From NCBI RefSeq assembly GCF_038397775.1, contig NZ_CP151650.1, positions 3,844,001-3,908,000 on the forward strand: DNA of 64,000 nt, written 5' to 3'. Both the position numbers and the translations under genes were made by a program. This document shows, piece by piece, positions 17,323 through 24,929 of the stretch. The notes under the pieces were generated by a model, which saw nothing but the letters and a program-made list of their open reading frames with translations, had not been told where the DNA came from and made no database searches. Position 1 is the stretch's first letter. Each line of letters begins with the position of its first letter. This DNA is from Pseudomonas sp. RC10 (lineage in GTDB: Bacteria > Pseudomonadota > Gammaproteobacteria > Pseudomonadales > Pseudomonadaceae).

Positions 17323-17829
17323 GTGATGAACTCCGCCGAGAAGGTGTTTATTCCGCTATACCGGAACTATGTATGTAACAACGGAATGAACAGCAGAAAG
17401 TGTGCCACAGAACGGGCAGCAAATCCCAGCGCAAGAAAAACGCGGAATATCAAAGGGCTAGCCATACAGGCCGTTATGGGGAGTGAACAAACGAGGTGTC
17501 CGACGCGCTACTGTTCGCCACATCGCTGTGTACCCGGGCCCCACCGTTGTGCACGGCGCGCCACAACCGCGCACTTAGCGCGCAGCACCGCGTCCCATAT
17601 CCGAAACAACACGGGGGCAATAAAAACGTAACGGGATTGCAGCCTTAAACCCACGGCGTTTAGCTACGCTCAACAGCATCCAGGACGGACCCGCCCCTAC
17701 TTGCCTGACAGATCAGGGGAACATTGGCACCGTAAGTGCTTCGAAGCTGTATATGAAGCTTTTATGACAACCACGTGACCAAGCGTCCATGAGACGCATC
17801 TCACCGGTTGTGCGGTGGAGGAACAGCCA
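17323..17829. other. Intergenic region between divergent transporter operon and Nudix gene
   Basis: No convincing gene is seen in these 507 bases. The part near 17340-17390 should hold the promoter of the minus-strand transporter operon, including the palindrome listed separately. The rest, including a GC-poor stretch around 17590-17770, shows no clear repeat, terminator or RNA that I can name. Confidence 0.5.
17351..17366. promoter_or_regulatory. Candidate IclR-type operator upstream of the transporter operon
   Basis: TTCCG (17351-17355), six bases, then CGGAA (17362-17366) form an inverted repeat 29 bases upstream of the binding-protein start. A further CGGAA is at 17382-17386. Size and position fit an operator for the IclR protein encoded within the operon. 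This is based on symmetry only. Confidence 0.4.
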
Positions 17830-18198
17830 ATGAAAGAACGCGCCACAGTCATTTGCCGACGGGAAGATCAGATCCTGTACGTGCGCAAACCCAACGCCCG
17901 CTGGACGCTGCCCGGTGGCAAGGTCGAAGCCAATGAATCCCCGGCTCAGGCTGCCGAGCGTGAGTTGCGCGAAGAAACCGGGCTCATTCTCAATGAACTC
18001 TCCTACGTCAGCCGTTTCGAAGGTGGAAGCGTGTTGCATCACGTGTTCGAGGTCTCGGTGACCTTTATGGCCACCCCGACACCCAAAAACGAAATTGCCG
18101 ATTGCAAGTGGTTCACCGTCAAGCAGCTCAACGCTTTGAAGGTCAATCCCTCGGTGAAATCCATCGTCAAAGCTTTCCTGAGCGATGCGATTCTCTAG
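17830..18198 (+). CDS. Nudix hydrolase
   Basis: This 122-residue single-domain Nudix protein hydrolyses a nucleoside-diphosphate-linked compound. The Nudix box GGKVEANESPAQAAERELREETGLI matches the consensus with its metal-binding REExTG glutamates at about residues 34-58. The N-terminus (MKERATVICRREDQILYVRKPNARWTLPGG) is typical of short MutT-like housekeeping members. The ATG at 17830 follows GGAGGAACAGCC, a clear ribosome site, so a GTG five codons earlier is not used. The substrate cannot be predicted. It stands alone, followed by an oxidoreductase gene 52 bases away. Confidence 0.9.
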   Translation: MKERATVICRREDQILYVRKPNARWTLPGGKVEANESPAQAAERELREETGLILNELSYVSRFEGGSVLHHVFEVSVTFMATPTPKNEIADCKWFTVKQLNALKVNPSVKSIVKAFLSDAIL

Positions 18199-18250
18199 TC
18201 TCCGCTGGCAATCGTGCCCCTGACCGAGCCGCAAGGCTTCGGAAGGAGTC

Positions 18251-19273
18251 ATGACCATGTCACTCGATCCCATTCTTCTCGTCGGCGGTTCCGGCGTCGT
18301 CGGCCGCCAGACTGCTCGCTGGTTGCGCGAACGACGTCCTGAGCTCCCGCTGTTGATCGGCGGCCGCAACCCCGTAACCGCTGCCGAAGTCGCGACGCTT
18401 GTGGGCGGCGCGCAACCTGTGGTGGTCGATTCAGCGACATCGGGCCTTGGCTTGGCGCACGGGCAACGTGTCAGCGCGGTAGTGATGCTGGCGCCAGATG
18501 ACGGGCTTCATTGCCTGAAACTCGCGCAAGAACAGGGCGTTCCGTACCTCACAATCGTCAATGGTGTGGTGGAAATCGGCCCCGAGCTGGCTTTTTTCGC
18601 CAACCACCCGAGCCAGGCGCCGATCATCTTCGCCAGCCACTGGCTGGGCGGCGCGGCCGTATTTCTGGCGATAGACGCCGCGCGGCACTTCGACACCGTA
18701 AAGTCGATCCGACTCGGCTCGATCATCGATGATCAGGATCTGGCAGGCCCCACCGCACTGGAAGACATGGAGCGCGTTCACGACACCGCCCCCGCCGCAC
18801 TGGCCTTTGCCAACGGGCGCCGCACCTGGCTGATCAATGAGGCCACCGACGGGACGTTTCGGACCATTGATGGGCGAACACTGGACGCCAAAGCGTTCTC
18901 GACCTTTGACACCGCCAGCCTTTACGCCCTCACCAGCGCGCCGGACATTCGCTTCGACCTGGCGACAGGCGCCTCGTCGAGCCGGCTTGGCGGCGGCCGC
19001 CCCGGGGCTGAAATCGTGGTCGAGGTGGAAGGCGAAAAAGCGGGCCAAGCGCTGCATGCCCGCTCGACCCTATCATTCGAGGAAGGCTTGGCATCGCTGA
19101 CCGGGCTGTGTGTCGCGTTGCTGCTTTCCCCCGCGTCGGGTCAGAGTGGGCGCCCGCTTCCGACGACGGGCGTCCTGCTGCCGGAGTTGCTGTGGGAGGC
19201 CGACGCCTTTCTGGATCAACTGTCTCGATCGGGCGTGGTATTGACCCGACAGGATCCCCGTCCTGCCGGCTGA
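18251..19273 (+). CDS. Saccharopine-dehydrogenase-like NAD(P)-binding protein
   Basis: This 340-residue protein starts with a Rossmann motif (PILLVGGSGVVGRQTARWLRERRP, residues about 7-30) followed by LLIGGRNP, as in saccharopine dehydrogenase-like reductases. The middle holds VVMLAPDDGLHCLKLAQEQGVPYLTIVNG and ASHWLGGAAVFLAIDAARHF, also common in that group. It lacks clear lysine-pathway context, so the true substrate is unknown. The ATG at 18251 follows CGGAAGGAGTC. It may be co-transcribed with the Nudix gene. I assign the fold with good confidence but not a reaction. Confidence 0.75.
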   Translation: MTMSLDPILLVGGSGVVGRQTARWLRERRPELPLLIGGRNPVTAAEVATLVGGAQPVVVDSATSGLGLAHGQRVSAVVMLAPDDGLHCLKLAQEQGVPYLTIVNGVVEIGPELAFFANHPSQAPIIFASHWLGGAAVFLAIDAARHFDTVKSIRLGSIIDDQDLAGPTALEDMERVHDTAPAALAFANGRRTWLINEATDGTFRTIDGRTLDAKAFSTFDTASLYALTSAPDIRFDLATGASSSRLGGGRPGAEIVVEVEGEKAGQALHARSTLSFEEGLASLTGLCVALLLSPASGQSGRPLPTTGVLLPELLWEADAFLDQLSRSGVVLTRQDPRPAG

Positions 19274-19309
19274 TACTTGTCACGCTCGCCGTTCACTGAG
19301 GTAACGGCT

Positions 19310-19600
19310 TCAGGCATTCAGCATCTGGGTTTGCAGGCGCAACTCATGCCGACGCTCTTCTCGCATCGCCTCCAATTCCGCCGGCGACCGGGCCAGGAAT
19401 CGAAGCGCAAAGTCATAAGGGTTGGTGCCGTGGTCCTCGACTGCGTTCAGATACGCGGTCTGCGCGTGCTGCTGGCGGCGCTCTTCCACATACAGCCCGC
19501 CCGGATGCTGACTCAGGCTCGCCAGCTCTCGCTGCAGTTTCTCGTTGCGATGGATAAAGATTTCAAGCGCCTTGGCGACGCGTTGATCGTTGAAGGGCAT
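19310..19600 (-). CDS. Conserved hypothetical protein, 96 residues
   Basis: This small soluble protein (MPFNDQRVAKALEIFIHRN...) is rich in charged residues and looks mainly alpha-helical, with a likely coiled segment NEKLQRELASLSQ at about residues 20-32. A central NPYDFALRFLARSPAELEAMREERRHELRLQTQ stretch follows. The start at 19600 follows CAAGGAGAGAAACCC, a strong ribosome site, which supports it as a real gene over the longer open frame. I do not recognise a family. It is convergent with the saccharopine-dehydrogenase-like gene and lies downstream of the tRNA-Asn terminator. Confidence 0.65.
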   Translation of the reverse strand: MPFNDQRVAKALEIFIHRNEKLQRELASLSQHPGGLYVEERRQQHAQTAYLNAVEDHGTNPYDFALRFLARSPAELEAMREERRHELRLQTQMLNA

Positions 19601-19706
19601 GGGTTTCTCTCCTTGATTTGCCTGTGACCGTATCGGCCGCCTTCCTGAAATATTGCGCGCAGTTCGTCGCTTTTCCGTTTTCGCGACACAAAACCCGCAC
19701 ACACAA

Positions 19707-19733
19707 AAAAGGCCAGCGATGCGCTGGCCTTTT
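19707..19733 (-). terminator. Rho-independent terminator after tRNA-Asn
   Basis: GGCCAGCG (19711-19718), three-base loop, CGCTGGCC (19722-19729), flanked by A/T runs. Read on the minus strand the stem ends in TTTTTT, correct for termination of tRNA-Asn; the other strand also has a T run, so it may work both ways. Confidence 0.88.
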
Positions 19734-19745
19734 CGGTGTTTCGTA

Positions 19746-19821
<76 letters not shown>

Positions 19822-19830
19822 ATGCGAGCT

Positions 19831-19858
19831 ATCTTACTGATTGAAAAAGAGAAGTCAA
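19831..19858 (-). promoter_or_regulatory. Sigma-70 promoter of tRNA-Asn
   Basis: On the minus strand TTGACT (19858-19853) and TAAGAT (19836-19831) are separated by 16 bases, and the predicted start is a few bases before the tRNA 5' end at 19821. Confidence 0.7.
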
Positions 19859-19936
19859 GCGAGCGGATAAAAAAATCTTCTATTCCACCGCCGTCCAGTG
19901 CAACTCCCTTTTCCTACACTTCCTGGCGGAATGGAC

Positions 19937-20641
19937 CTACGACGACTCCGCGAGCAACACCGTGATCCACGTCACCTGACGCTCAAGCTCCTGCACCTTT
20001 CCAGCGGGTAAGGTCTCTCTCGCGCGGGCAAGGTTGAGTAATGTCCGCTGTTTGAGATTAAGAAGGCGCTCCCATTTAGCCAGAAACGCGGCGCTACGGG
20101 CCTGCATCAGCAAGGGACCGAAGAACAGTTCTTCCTCGCGATACGCCACCGGGCCACTCCGTTCCGCCACGATGATTTCGTAGTCGAATCGGTTCTCGCG
20201 CAACACCTCTTCGCTGAGAATCCGGTAGTCGTGCTCCATCAACCATCGACGCAAGGGTTGCTCGCCGCCGTTGGGTTGCAGGATCAGACGCTCTTCACCG
20301 GTCAATCGCGACTGGCCACTCGCCAGAATGTCGCGAATCGTCTCTCCGCCCATGCCGCACAGGCTGACAGCGTTGATCCGGTCGCGGGCTTCGATAGCCT
20401 GCAGGCCATCGGCTCGGCGCACAATGATTCGTTCGCTGAAATCGTTTTCACGCACCGTACGCGTCGCGGCCTGAAACGGGGTCAACGCCACCTCACCCGC
20501 TACGGCGGATTCGATCAGGCCACGACGCATCAGCGCCACCGGCAGATAAGCATGGTCCGAGCCGATATCAGCCAGCCGCGCGCCTGTCGACACATGCGCC
20601 GCCACGCGCTCAAGGCGCTCGGACAATGTCTGTTCGTTCAA
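19937..20641 (-). CDS. trmK: tRNA (adenine(22)-N(1))-methyltransferase, TrmK family
   Basis: This 234-residue class I SAM methyltransferase has the TrmK hallmarks: RVAAHVSTGARLADIGSDHAYLPVAL (SAM-binding motif I, about residues 12-37), INAVSLCGMGGETIRDIL and LILQPNGGEQPLRRWL. Family members methylate N1 of A22 in tRNA. The C-terminal part (LLMQARSAAFLAKWERLLNLKQRTLLNLARARETLPAG) forms the helical tail seen in TrmK. The start at 20641 is the first ATG; no strong ribosome site is visible. It lies next to tRNA-Asn on the same strand, but I see no reason to link the two functionally. Confidence 0.87.
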   Translation of the reverse strand: MNEQTLSERLERVAAHVSTGARLADIGSDHAYLPVALMRRGLIESAVAGEVALTPFQAATRTVRENDFSERIIVRRADGLQAIEARDRINAVSLCGMGGETIRDILASGQSRLTGEERLILQPNGGEQPLRRWLMEHDYRILSEEVLRENRFDYEIIVAERSGPVAYREEELFFGPLLMQARSAAFLAKWERLLNLKQRTLLNLARARETLPAGKVQELERQVTWITVLLAESS

Positions 20642-20748
20642 CGTCGGCCTGCTCCGTCCGCACTTCCGGCCCCCATGAGCCGGATTGGGGCGCGATTGTG
20701 TCGGGTGTGACGTTACATTTCAAATGCAAACGCGGGTGACGCCGTGAA

Positions 20749-20985
20749 TCAGTCCGCCCCGTCAACGACGTGGATGTCCCTCAACCCTACGCGTGCAGCC
20801 TGCCCGACAATCTCGTCAGGCGACGCCTCGCCGTTGGGCATGATCAGGCTGTTCTCAGCGTCGCCGAAATGCAGTTGAAGCAGATGCATCGCGGCTTCAT
20901 GGACCGGCAGACGGGCCTGTTTGAGCTCGAACCGATGGGTCCGGGCCTCGTCGTTGAAAACATATTGAACCGTGTAAGTACGCAT
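20749..20985 (-). CDS. Conserved hypothetical protein, 78 residues
   Basis: This is a small protein (MRTYTVQYVFNDEARTHRFELKQARLPVHEAAMHLLQLHFGDAEN...). The pattern of strand-strand-helix-strand suggests a compact alpha/beta fold. Its start at 20985 follows AGGACTCATCC, a usable ribosome site, and codon use resembles its neighbours. I do not recognise a characterised family. It lies downstream of umuC on the same strand, about 40 bases away, so it could be in the SOS transcript, but no evidence shows a role in repair. Confidence 0.65.
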   Translation of the reverse strand: MRTYTVQYVFNDEARTHRFELKQARLPVHEAAMHLLQLHFGDAENSLIMPNGEASPDEIVGQAARVGLRDIHVVDGAD

Positions 20986-21026
20986 GGATGAGTCCTCGTA
21001 AAGAAAGAATCGGCGAACATCCTGAC

Positions 21027-22328
21027 TTAACAGTCAGTTTTTAGTTCAGCCTTATTCCCGACTTTCCACAACTCATCGAGCTTGGTCGTGTAGCTCTGAC
21101 TCATCATTTCCCGCCGCATGGCCCACCCCGGGTCCTGCGGAACACTGGCGCAGCGCAACGTGCCCCTGCCCCATCGCCCGTTGATGGCATCCAGCACTTC
21201 CATCACCTTGGTCGCGGTTGCCGGTTGCGAGGCGGCGAACAGGTCGTCGGTAAACTCCCCCGGCTGCCGCAGGTCCATCAGCAATACCTCGGCCTTGCTG
21301 TAGCGATACCCCGGCCGAAACAGGCGATTGACCGCTTCGGTCGCCGCCTTGCTCATCAGGCGCACGTCGTTGGTGGGATAGGGCAATTCCACCAGTGCGG
21401 CATTGGCGTAGCGAACCTCTTCGGGGTTGAACATGCCCGTGCGGATGCTGACCCGAATCTTCTTGCACAAGGAGTTCTGGGCACGCAGCTTTTCCGCCGC
21501 TCGCTGGGTGTAAGCGGCCACGGCCTGCTGGATCGACTCGATGTCGGTGACCCGGTCACCGAACATGCGGCTGCAGCAGATTTCCTGCCGGGGCGCTTCG
21601 GTTTCTTCCAGCGCCAGGCATGACGTTCCAGCCAGCTCCCGGGCGGTCTTTTCGATCACCACGCTGAACTTCTGTCGCAGCATCCAGTAATCGGCCCGCG
21701 CCAGATCCATGGCCGTATTGATGCCCATCGCGTTCAAATGTGCCTTCATTCGCTTGCCGATGCCCCAGACCTCGCCGACATCGCTATTGCGCAGCACCTT
21801 GTCCCTCAACGACGGGTCGCACATGTCGAACACACCTTCGTTACGCCCTACACGCTTCTTGGCAACATGATTCGCCAGCTTGGCCAAGGTCTTAGTGCGC
21901 GCGATTCCGATCCCCACTGGCAGGCTGGTGTGCATGAGGATCGTCTGGCGAATCTCACGGCCAAATGCCGTCAGGTCGCCGGGGATGCCGGTCAGGTCGG
22001 CGAACGCCTCGTCGATGCTATACACCTCAAGGGCGGGCACCTTCGACTCGATGATGGTCATCACCCGCTCGCTCATGTCGCCGTACAGCGCGTAATTGCT
22101 GCTGAATGCCACCACCCCGTGACGCCGCAGTTCGTCCCTTATCTTGAAATACGGCGCGGCCATCTGCACGAACGGCTTGGCGTCATAACTGCGCGCGATC
22201 ACACAGCCGTCGTTGTTCGACAGCACCACAATCGGCGTCTTGACCAGATCGGTGCGAAACACCCGCTCGCAGCTGGCGTAGAAGCTGTTGCAGTCGATCA
22301 GCGCGAAAACCGGCTCAGGCTTTGCCAT
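21027..22328 (-). CDS. umuC: DNA polymerase V catalytic subunit UmuC
   Basis: This 433-residue Y-family translesion polymerase has the palm motif [17 protein letters not shown] at the N-terminus, the catalytic [10 protein letters not shown] motif, and the helix-hairpin-helix region [17 protein letters not shown]. The C-terminal UmuC-specific domain ([35 protein letters not shown]) is intact, so the protein should be able to bind UmuD' and RecA. The ATG at 22328 overlaps umuD by 14 bases. It acts in SOS-induced error-prone bypass. Some Pseudomonas homologues (rulB) are disrupted by integron-like elements; this one is intact. Confidence 0.95.
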   Translation of the reverse strand: MAKPEPVFALIDCNSFYASCERVFRTDLVKTPIVVLSNNDGCVIARSYDAKPFVQMAAPYFKIRDELRRHGVVAFSSNYALYGDMSERVMTIIESKVPALEVYSIDEAFADLTGIPGDLTAFGREIRQTILMHTSLPVGIGIARTKTLAKLANHVAKKRVGRNEGVFDMCDPSLRDKVLRNSDVGEVWGIGKRMKAHLNAMGINTAMDLARADYWMLRQKFSVVIEKTARELAGTSCLALEETEAPRQEICCSRMFGDRVTDIESIQQAVAAYTQRAAEKLRAQNSLCKKIRVSIRTGMFNPEEVRYANAALVELPYPTNDVRLMSKAATEAVNRLFRPGYRYSKAEVLLMDLRQPGEFTDDLFAASQPATATKVMEVLDAINGRWGRGTLRCASVPQDPGWAMRREMMSQSYTTKLDELWKVGNKAELKTDC

Positions 22329-22746
22329 GGGCGCGAATGCTGTGCTTGACGACACCCCAGATCATCAGGTCATCGCTTTCCAGCACGCGGCGAGGCGGAT
22401 AACTCGGGTTTTCCGACTTCAGCATGACGTCCGCCCCGCGCATGTGCAGGCGCTTGCACACGGCTTCGGTATTGAGCGACGCCACCACGATGTCACCGTG
22501 TTCGGCGTAAAGGCTTCGGTCGACGATCACCAGGTCGCCGCAGAAAATCCCGGCGCCCTGCATGCTGTCGCCTTCGATCCTGACCAGATAGACGTGGGGC
22601 GCACGGATGTCGAACAGCTCGTCCAGCGACAGGTGTTTTTCAATGTGATCGGCCGCAGGCGACGGGAATCCCGCAGCGGCATGGGAAGAAAAATAGGGCA
22701 AGCGTTCGCCGCCAGCCTTCAACGGACCCAGTACGGTAAGACTCAT
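22315..22746 (-). CDS. umuD: DNA polymerase V accessory subunit UmuD
   Basis: This 143-residue S24-family protein is processed to UmuD' by RecA-stimulated self-cleavage. The likely cleavage site is the Ala-Gly bond in HAAAGFPSP (near residue 25), the catalytic Ser is in EGDSMQGAG and the catalytic Lys in [10 protein letters not shown]. Length matches the family (about 140). The ATG at 22746 gives the usual N-terminal arm [19 protein letters not shown]; longer in-frame starts run through the LexA box and are rejected. It forms an operon with umuC under a LexA box 20 bases upstream. Confidence 0.95.
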   Translation of the reverse strand: MSLTVLGPLKAGGERLPYFSSHAAAGFPSPAADHIEKHLSLDELFDIRAPHVYLVRIEGDSMQGAGIFCGDLVIVDRSLYAEHGDIVVASLNTEAVCKRLHMRGADVMLKSENPSYPPRRVLESDDLMIWGVVKHSIRAHGKA

Positions 22747-22765
22747 GATGTGTGCCTTGTTTGAA

Positions 22766-22787
22766 TAACTGTATGCATATACAGTTA
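22766..22787. promoter_or_regulatory. LexA (SOS) box between umuDC and the SRAP gene
   Basis: Arms TAACTGTAT (22766-22774) and ATACAGTTA (22779-22787) are perfect inverted repeats around GCAT, matching the CTGT-N8-ACAG LexA consensus. It sits 20 bases from the umuD start and 57 bases from the SRAP start, so it may control both directions. Confidence 0.93.
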
Positions 22788-22843
22788 ACGCCGTGACCGG
22801 GCTTTTGGTCAATCTCACGACACAACATTTCGACGGGTGACAC

Positions 22844-23725
22844 ATGTGCGGGCGATATTCGATTTACGAGTCGATGGATCACTACCTCAAGGAGCTGGCG
22901 CCCACGCAGTTGGTGATCAATGGCTACGACCTCTGGCCCATCGAACGCTACAACGTTGCGCCGACCAGCCGGGTCGAAATCATTCGGGCCACCCATGACG
23001 GGCTGAGGGTGGACAAGGTGCGCTGGGGCTGGTCGCCGTCGTGGGCCAAAGGCAAACGGCCCGATCCGTTCAATGCCCGGATCGAAACGGTGTTGGAGGG
23101 TACATTCTTCAATACACTGTGGCCGAAACGGCGCGTGCTGGTGCCCGCCAATGGCTGGTTCGAATGGGCGAAAGATGCACAAGACCCGAAAACCAAACAG
23201 CCCTTTTTCATCCGGCTGAAAAACTCGGCGCCGCTGTTCTTTGCCGGTCTGGCGGACGTCGAAAAAGGCCCGAACGCCGATGAACACAACGGTTTCGTGA
23301 TCCTTACCACCGCCAGCGATCCAGGCATGATGGCCTTGCACGACAGACGCCCTGTCGTACTGACACCGGAGCATGCACGGGAATGGATCGACCCGGCGAC
23401 CTCCAGCGAACGGGCCGAACAGCTCGCCCGAGAAGGCTGCCGCTCGACCGACGACCTGACATGGGACGCCGTCAGCAAGGACGTCGGTCGTGCAGACGCT
23501 CAAGGCCCACACCTGATCCAACCCCTCGATAAATGGCCGCCTGCCTCAAACGACGTCTACAGCCACAGGCGCTACGCCGACCAACTCGACCTTGTGTTCG
23601 ATGACGGTGCCCGTGTCATTGGTCGCGAAAATCACACTGCCGTGGCTCAAGCCCTCACGGACGTCACCCTTGAACAGGATTTCGAAGCTGCGCCCCTGCG
23701 CATCAACGTCCAACGAGCGAAGTGA
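22844..23725 (+). CDS. SOS response-associated peptidase (SRAP/YedK family) with unusual C-terminal tail
   Basis: This 293-residue protein has the full SRAP domain in residues 1-228: catalytic Cys2 (MCGRYS), NARIET, the GWFEW motif and HDRRPVVL. The family forms a thiazolidine crosslink with abasic sites in single-stranded DNA and shields them. YedK ends at LIQPV at about 222 residues; here the frame continues past LIQPL for 65 more residues of unrecognised sequence. A TAA stop lies one base out of frame at 23530-23532, so the tail may result from a frameshift. The tail is antisense to the last 180 bases of the calcium-binding protein gene. It is divergent from umuDC across the LexA box. Confidence 0.88.
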   Translation: MCGRYSIYESMDHYLKELAPTQLVINGYDLWPIERYNVAPTSRVEIIRATHDGLRVDKVRWGWSPSWAKGKRPDPFNARIETVLEGTFFNTLWPKRRVLVPANGWFEWAKDAQDPKTKQPFFIRLKNSAPLFFAGLADVEKGPNADEHNGFVILTTASDPGMMALHDRRPVVLTPEHAREWIDPATSSERAEQLAREGCRSTDDLTWDAVSKDVGRADAQGPHLIQPLDKWPPASNDVYSHRRYADQLDLVFDDGARVIGRENHTAVAQALTDVTLEQDFEAAPLRINVQRAK

Positions 23726-24568
23726 GGTCTGATTTCCTGCCGCATTGACGCTGAGCTTCAAGGTGCCGTGATGGCCGTCGCCCAGACCGCTAAACCCCAG
23801 CAGCGACAAGTCGACCAGATCACCGTCGGCGGCGTTGAAGTCAGTGACGACATCGCGGTTGCGCACATCGGTGCCATCGACGCGGTAGCTGTCCTCTGCG
23901 TGGGCAAAAAAGAAGATGTCCGCGCCGCTGCCGCCGGTCAGCGTGTCGCCGTCTTCCCCGCCGTCGATGCGGTCATCGCCGCCCGCACCATTGAGGGTGT
24001 CGCGCCCGATATCACCGAACAGGGTCTCCTGCCCCGCGTCAGTGCCGGTCAACGTGTCGTCAAAACGATCGCGGGCTTCCAGGTTCCAGAAATTGGCGTT
24101 GGTCAGGCTCGTGCGGTAGTCGCCTTGCAGCGCCACCTGAAAATACTTGAGGTCCTGGCCGGGGATGAACGGGTGCTCGTAGCTTCTCAGGTAAGTGCGG
24201 TCGAGTGTCTCGTTGTAAACCACGTCGACTTTTCCGCCGTACCCCTGCCCGATGCCGTCCAGCCTCAACGTCGTCAGATCGAGCATGTCATGCGCGGGAT
24301 CGAAGCCCACGATCAGGTCACTGTGGCCACCCGTGCTGTCGACGTAGCTGTCGCTTTCGGTGACGTACCGAAAGGTGTCGCTTTGGCTGCCGGCCACCAA
24401 TCGGTCCTGCCCCTCGCCGCCGACCAGCACGCTGACACCCTCACCCTCGCCCGCCGTCAACACGTCGTTGCCCGCATTGCCAAACAGCAGGTTGTTACCG
24501 CTGCCGCCCGTGATCGAATCACTCTTGGCAGTACCGTACCAATCGGTTCGTTGGACTGATGAAGTCAT
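23546..24568 (-). CDS. RTX-type calcium-binding protein built of two alginate-epimerase-like R-modules
   Basis: This 340-residue protein has no signal peptide and consists of two similar units, each a set of Gly-Asp-rich nonapeptide repeats followed by a C-terminal cap. Unit 1 (about residues 15-160) has GGSGNNLLFGNAGNDVL and a cap ending LKYFQVALQGDY; unit 2 (about 170-320) has GGEDGDTLTGGSGADIFFF and a cap with DVVTDFNAADGDLVDLSLLGF. The pattern, especially DSYR...TDF...DLSLLGF, matches R-modules of secreted mannuronan C5-epimerases and serralysin-type C-termini. No catalytic domain is present. Such caps usually direct type I secretion, but no type I genes are nearby. Its 3' end overlaps the SRAP gene. 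Confidence 0.8.
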   Translation of the reverse strand: MTSSVQRTDWYGTAKSDSITGGSGNNLLFGNAGNDVLTAGEGEGVSVLVGGEGQDRLVAGSQSDTFRYVTESDSYVDSTGGHSDLIVGFDPAHDMLDLTTLRLDGIGQGYGGKVDVVYNETLDRTYLRSYEHPFIPGQDLKYFQVALQGDYRTSLTNANFWNLEARDRFDDTLTGTDAGQETLFGDIGRDTLNGAGGDDRIDGGEDGDTLTGGSGADIFFFAHAEDSYRVDGTDVRNRDVVTDFNAADGDLVDLSLLGFSGLGDGHHGTLKLSVNAAGNQTSLRSLDVDAQGRSFEILFKGDVREGLSHGSVIFATNDTGTVIEHKVELVGVAPVAVDVV

Positions 24569-24929
24569 CCCGGCTTCCCCTCGATCGATGTGATTGAGGG
24601 GGCAAGGGTAGAAAATGACAGGGATATCGCCAGAAGGAATGGACGAATGGTCCAGGCTCTCCCGGAAAACTGCGCCAACACGCCGCAGCTTCGGGGCAGA
24701 CCGCCATACAACTGTCGTCCGACTTATGCGACAATGCGCGCCAATTCCGGTCTGAATCCCGCGTTCAATTCCCCAGCAGCTCTGCCCACCCGGGCAGACG
24801 TTGCTGTTTACGTATGCGTGTTGAGTCGACTCCCTCCGTGATCAGCGCGTGACGGGAGCGACCGGCATGGGTCGAACTCTGGTCCAAGACCCAAACCAGT
24901 AACCTGTAACTCCTTGATAGGTAAACGCT
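24569..24929. other. Intergenic region between the RTX protein gene and ybiT
   Basis: These 361 bases separate two divergent genes and should hold both promoters. I see no repeat, terminator or RNA gene in them. The best ribosome-site-like sequence near ybiT is CTCCTTGATAGG, which is weak. Confidence 0.45.
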
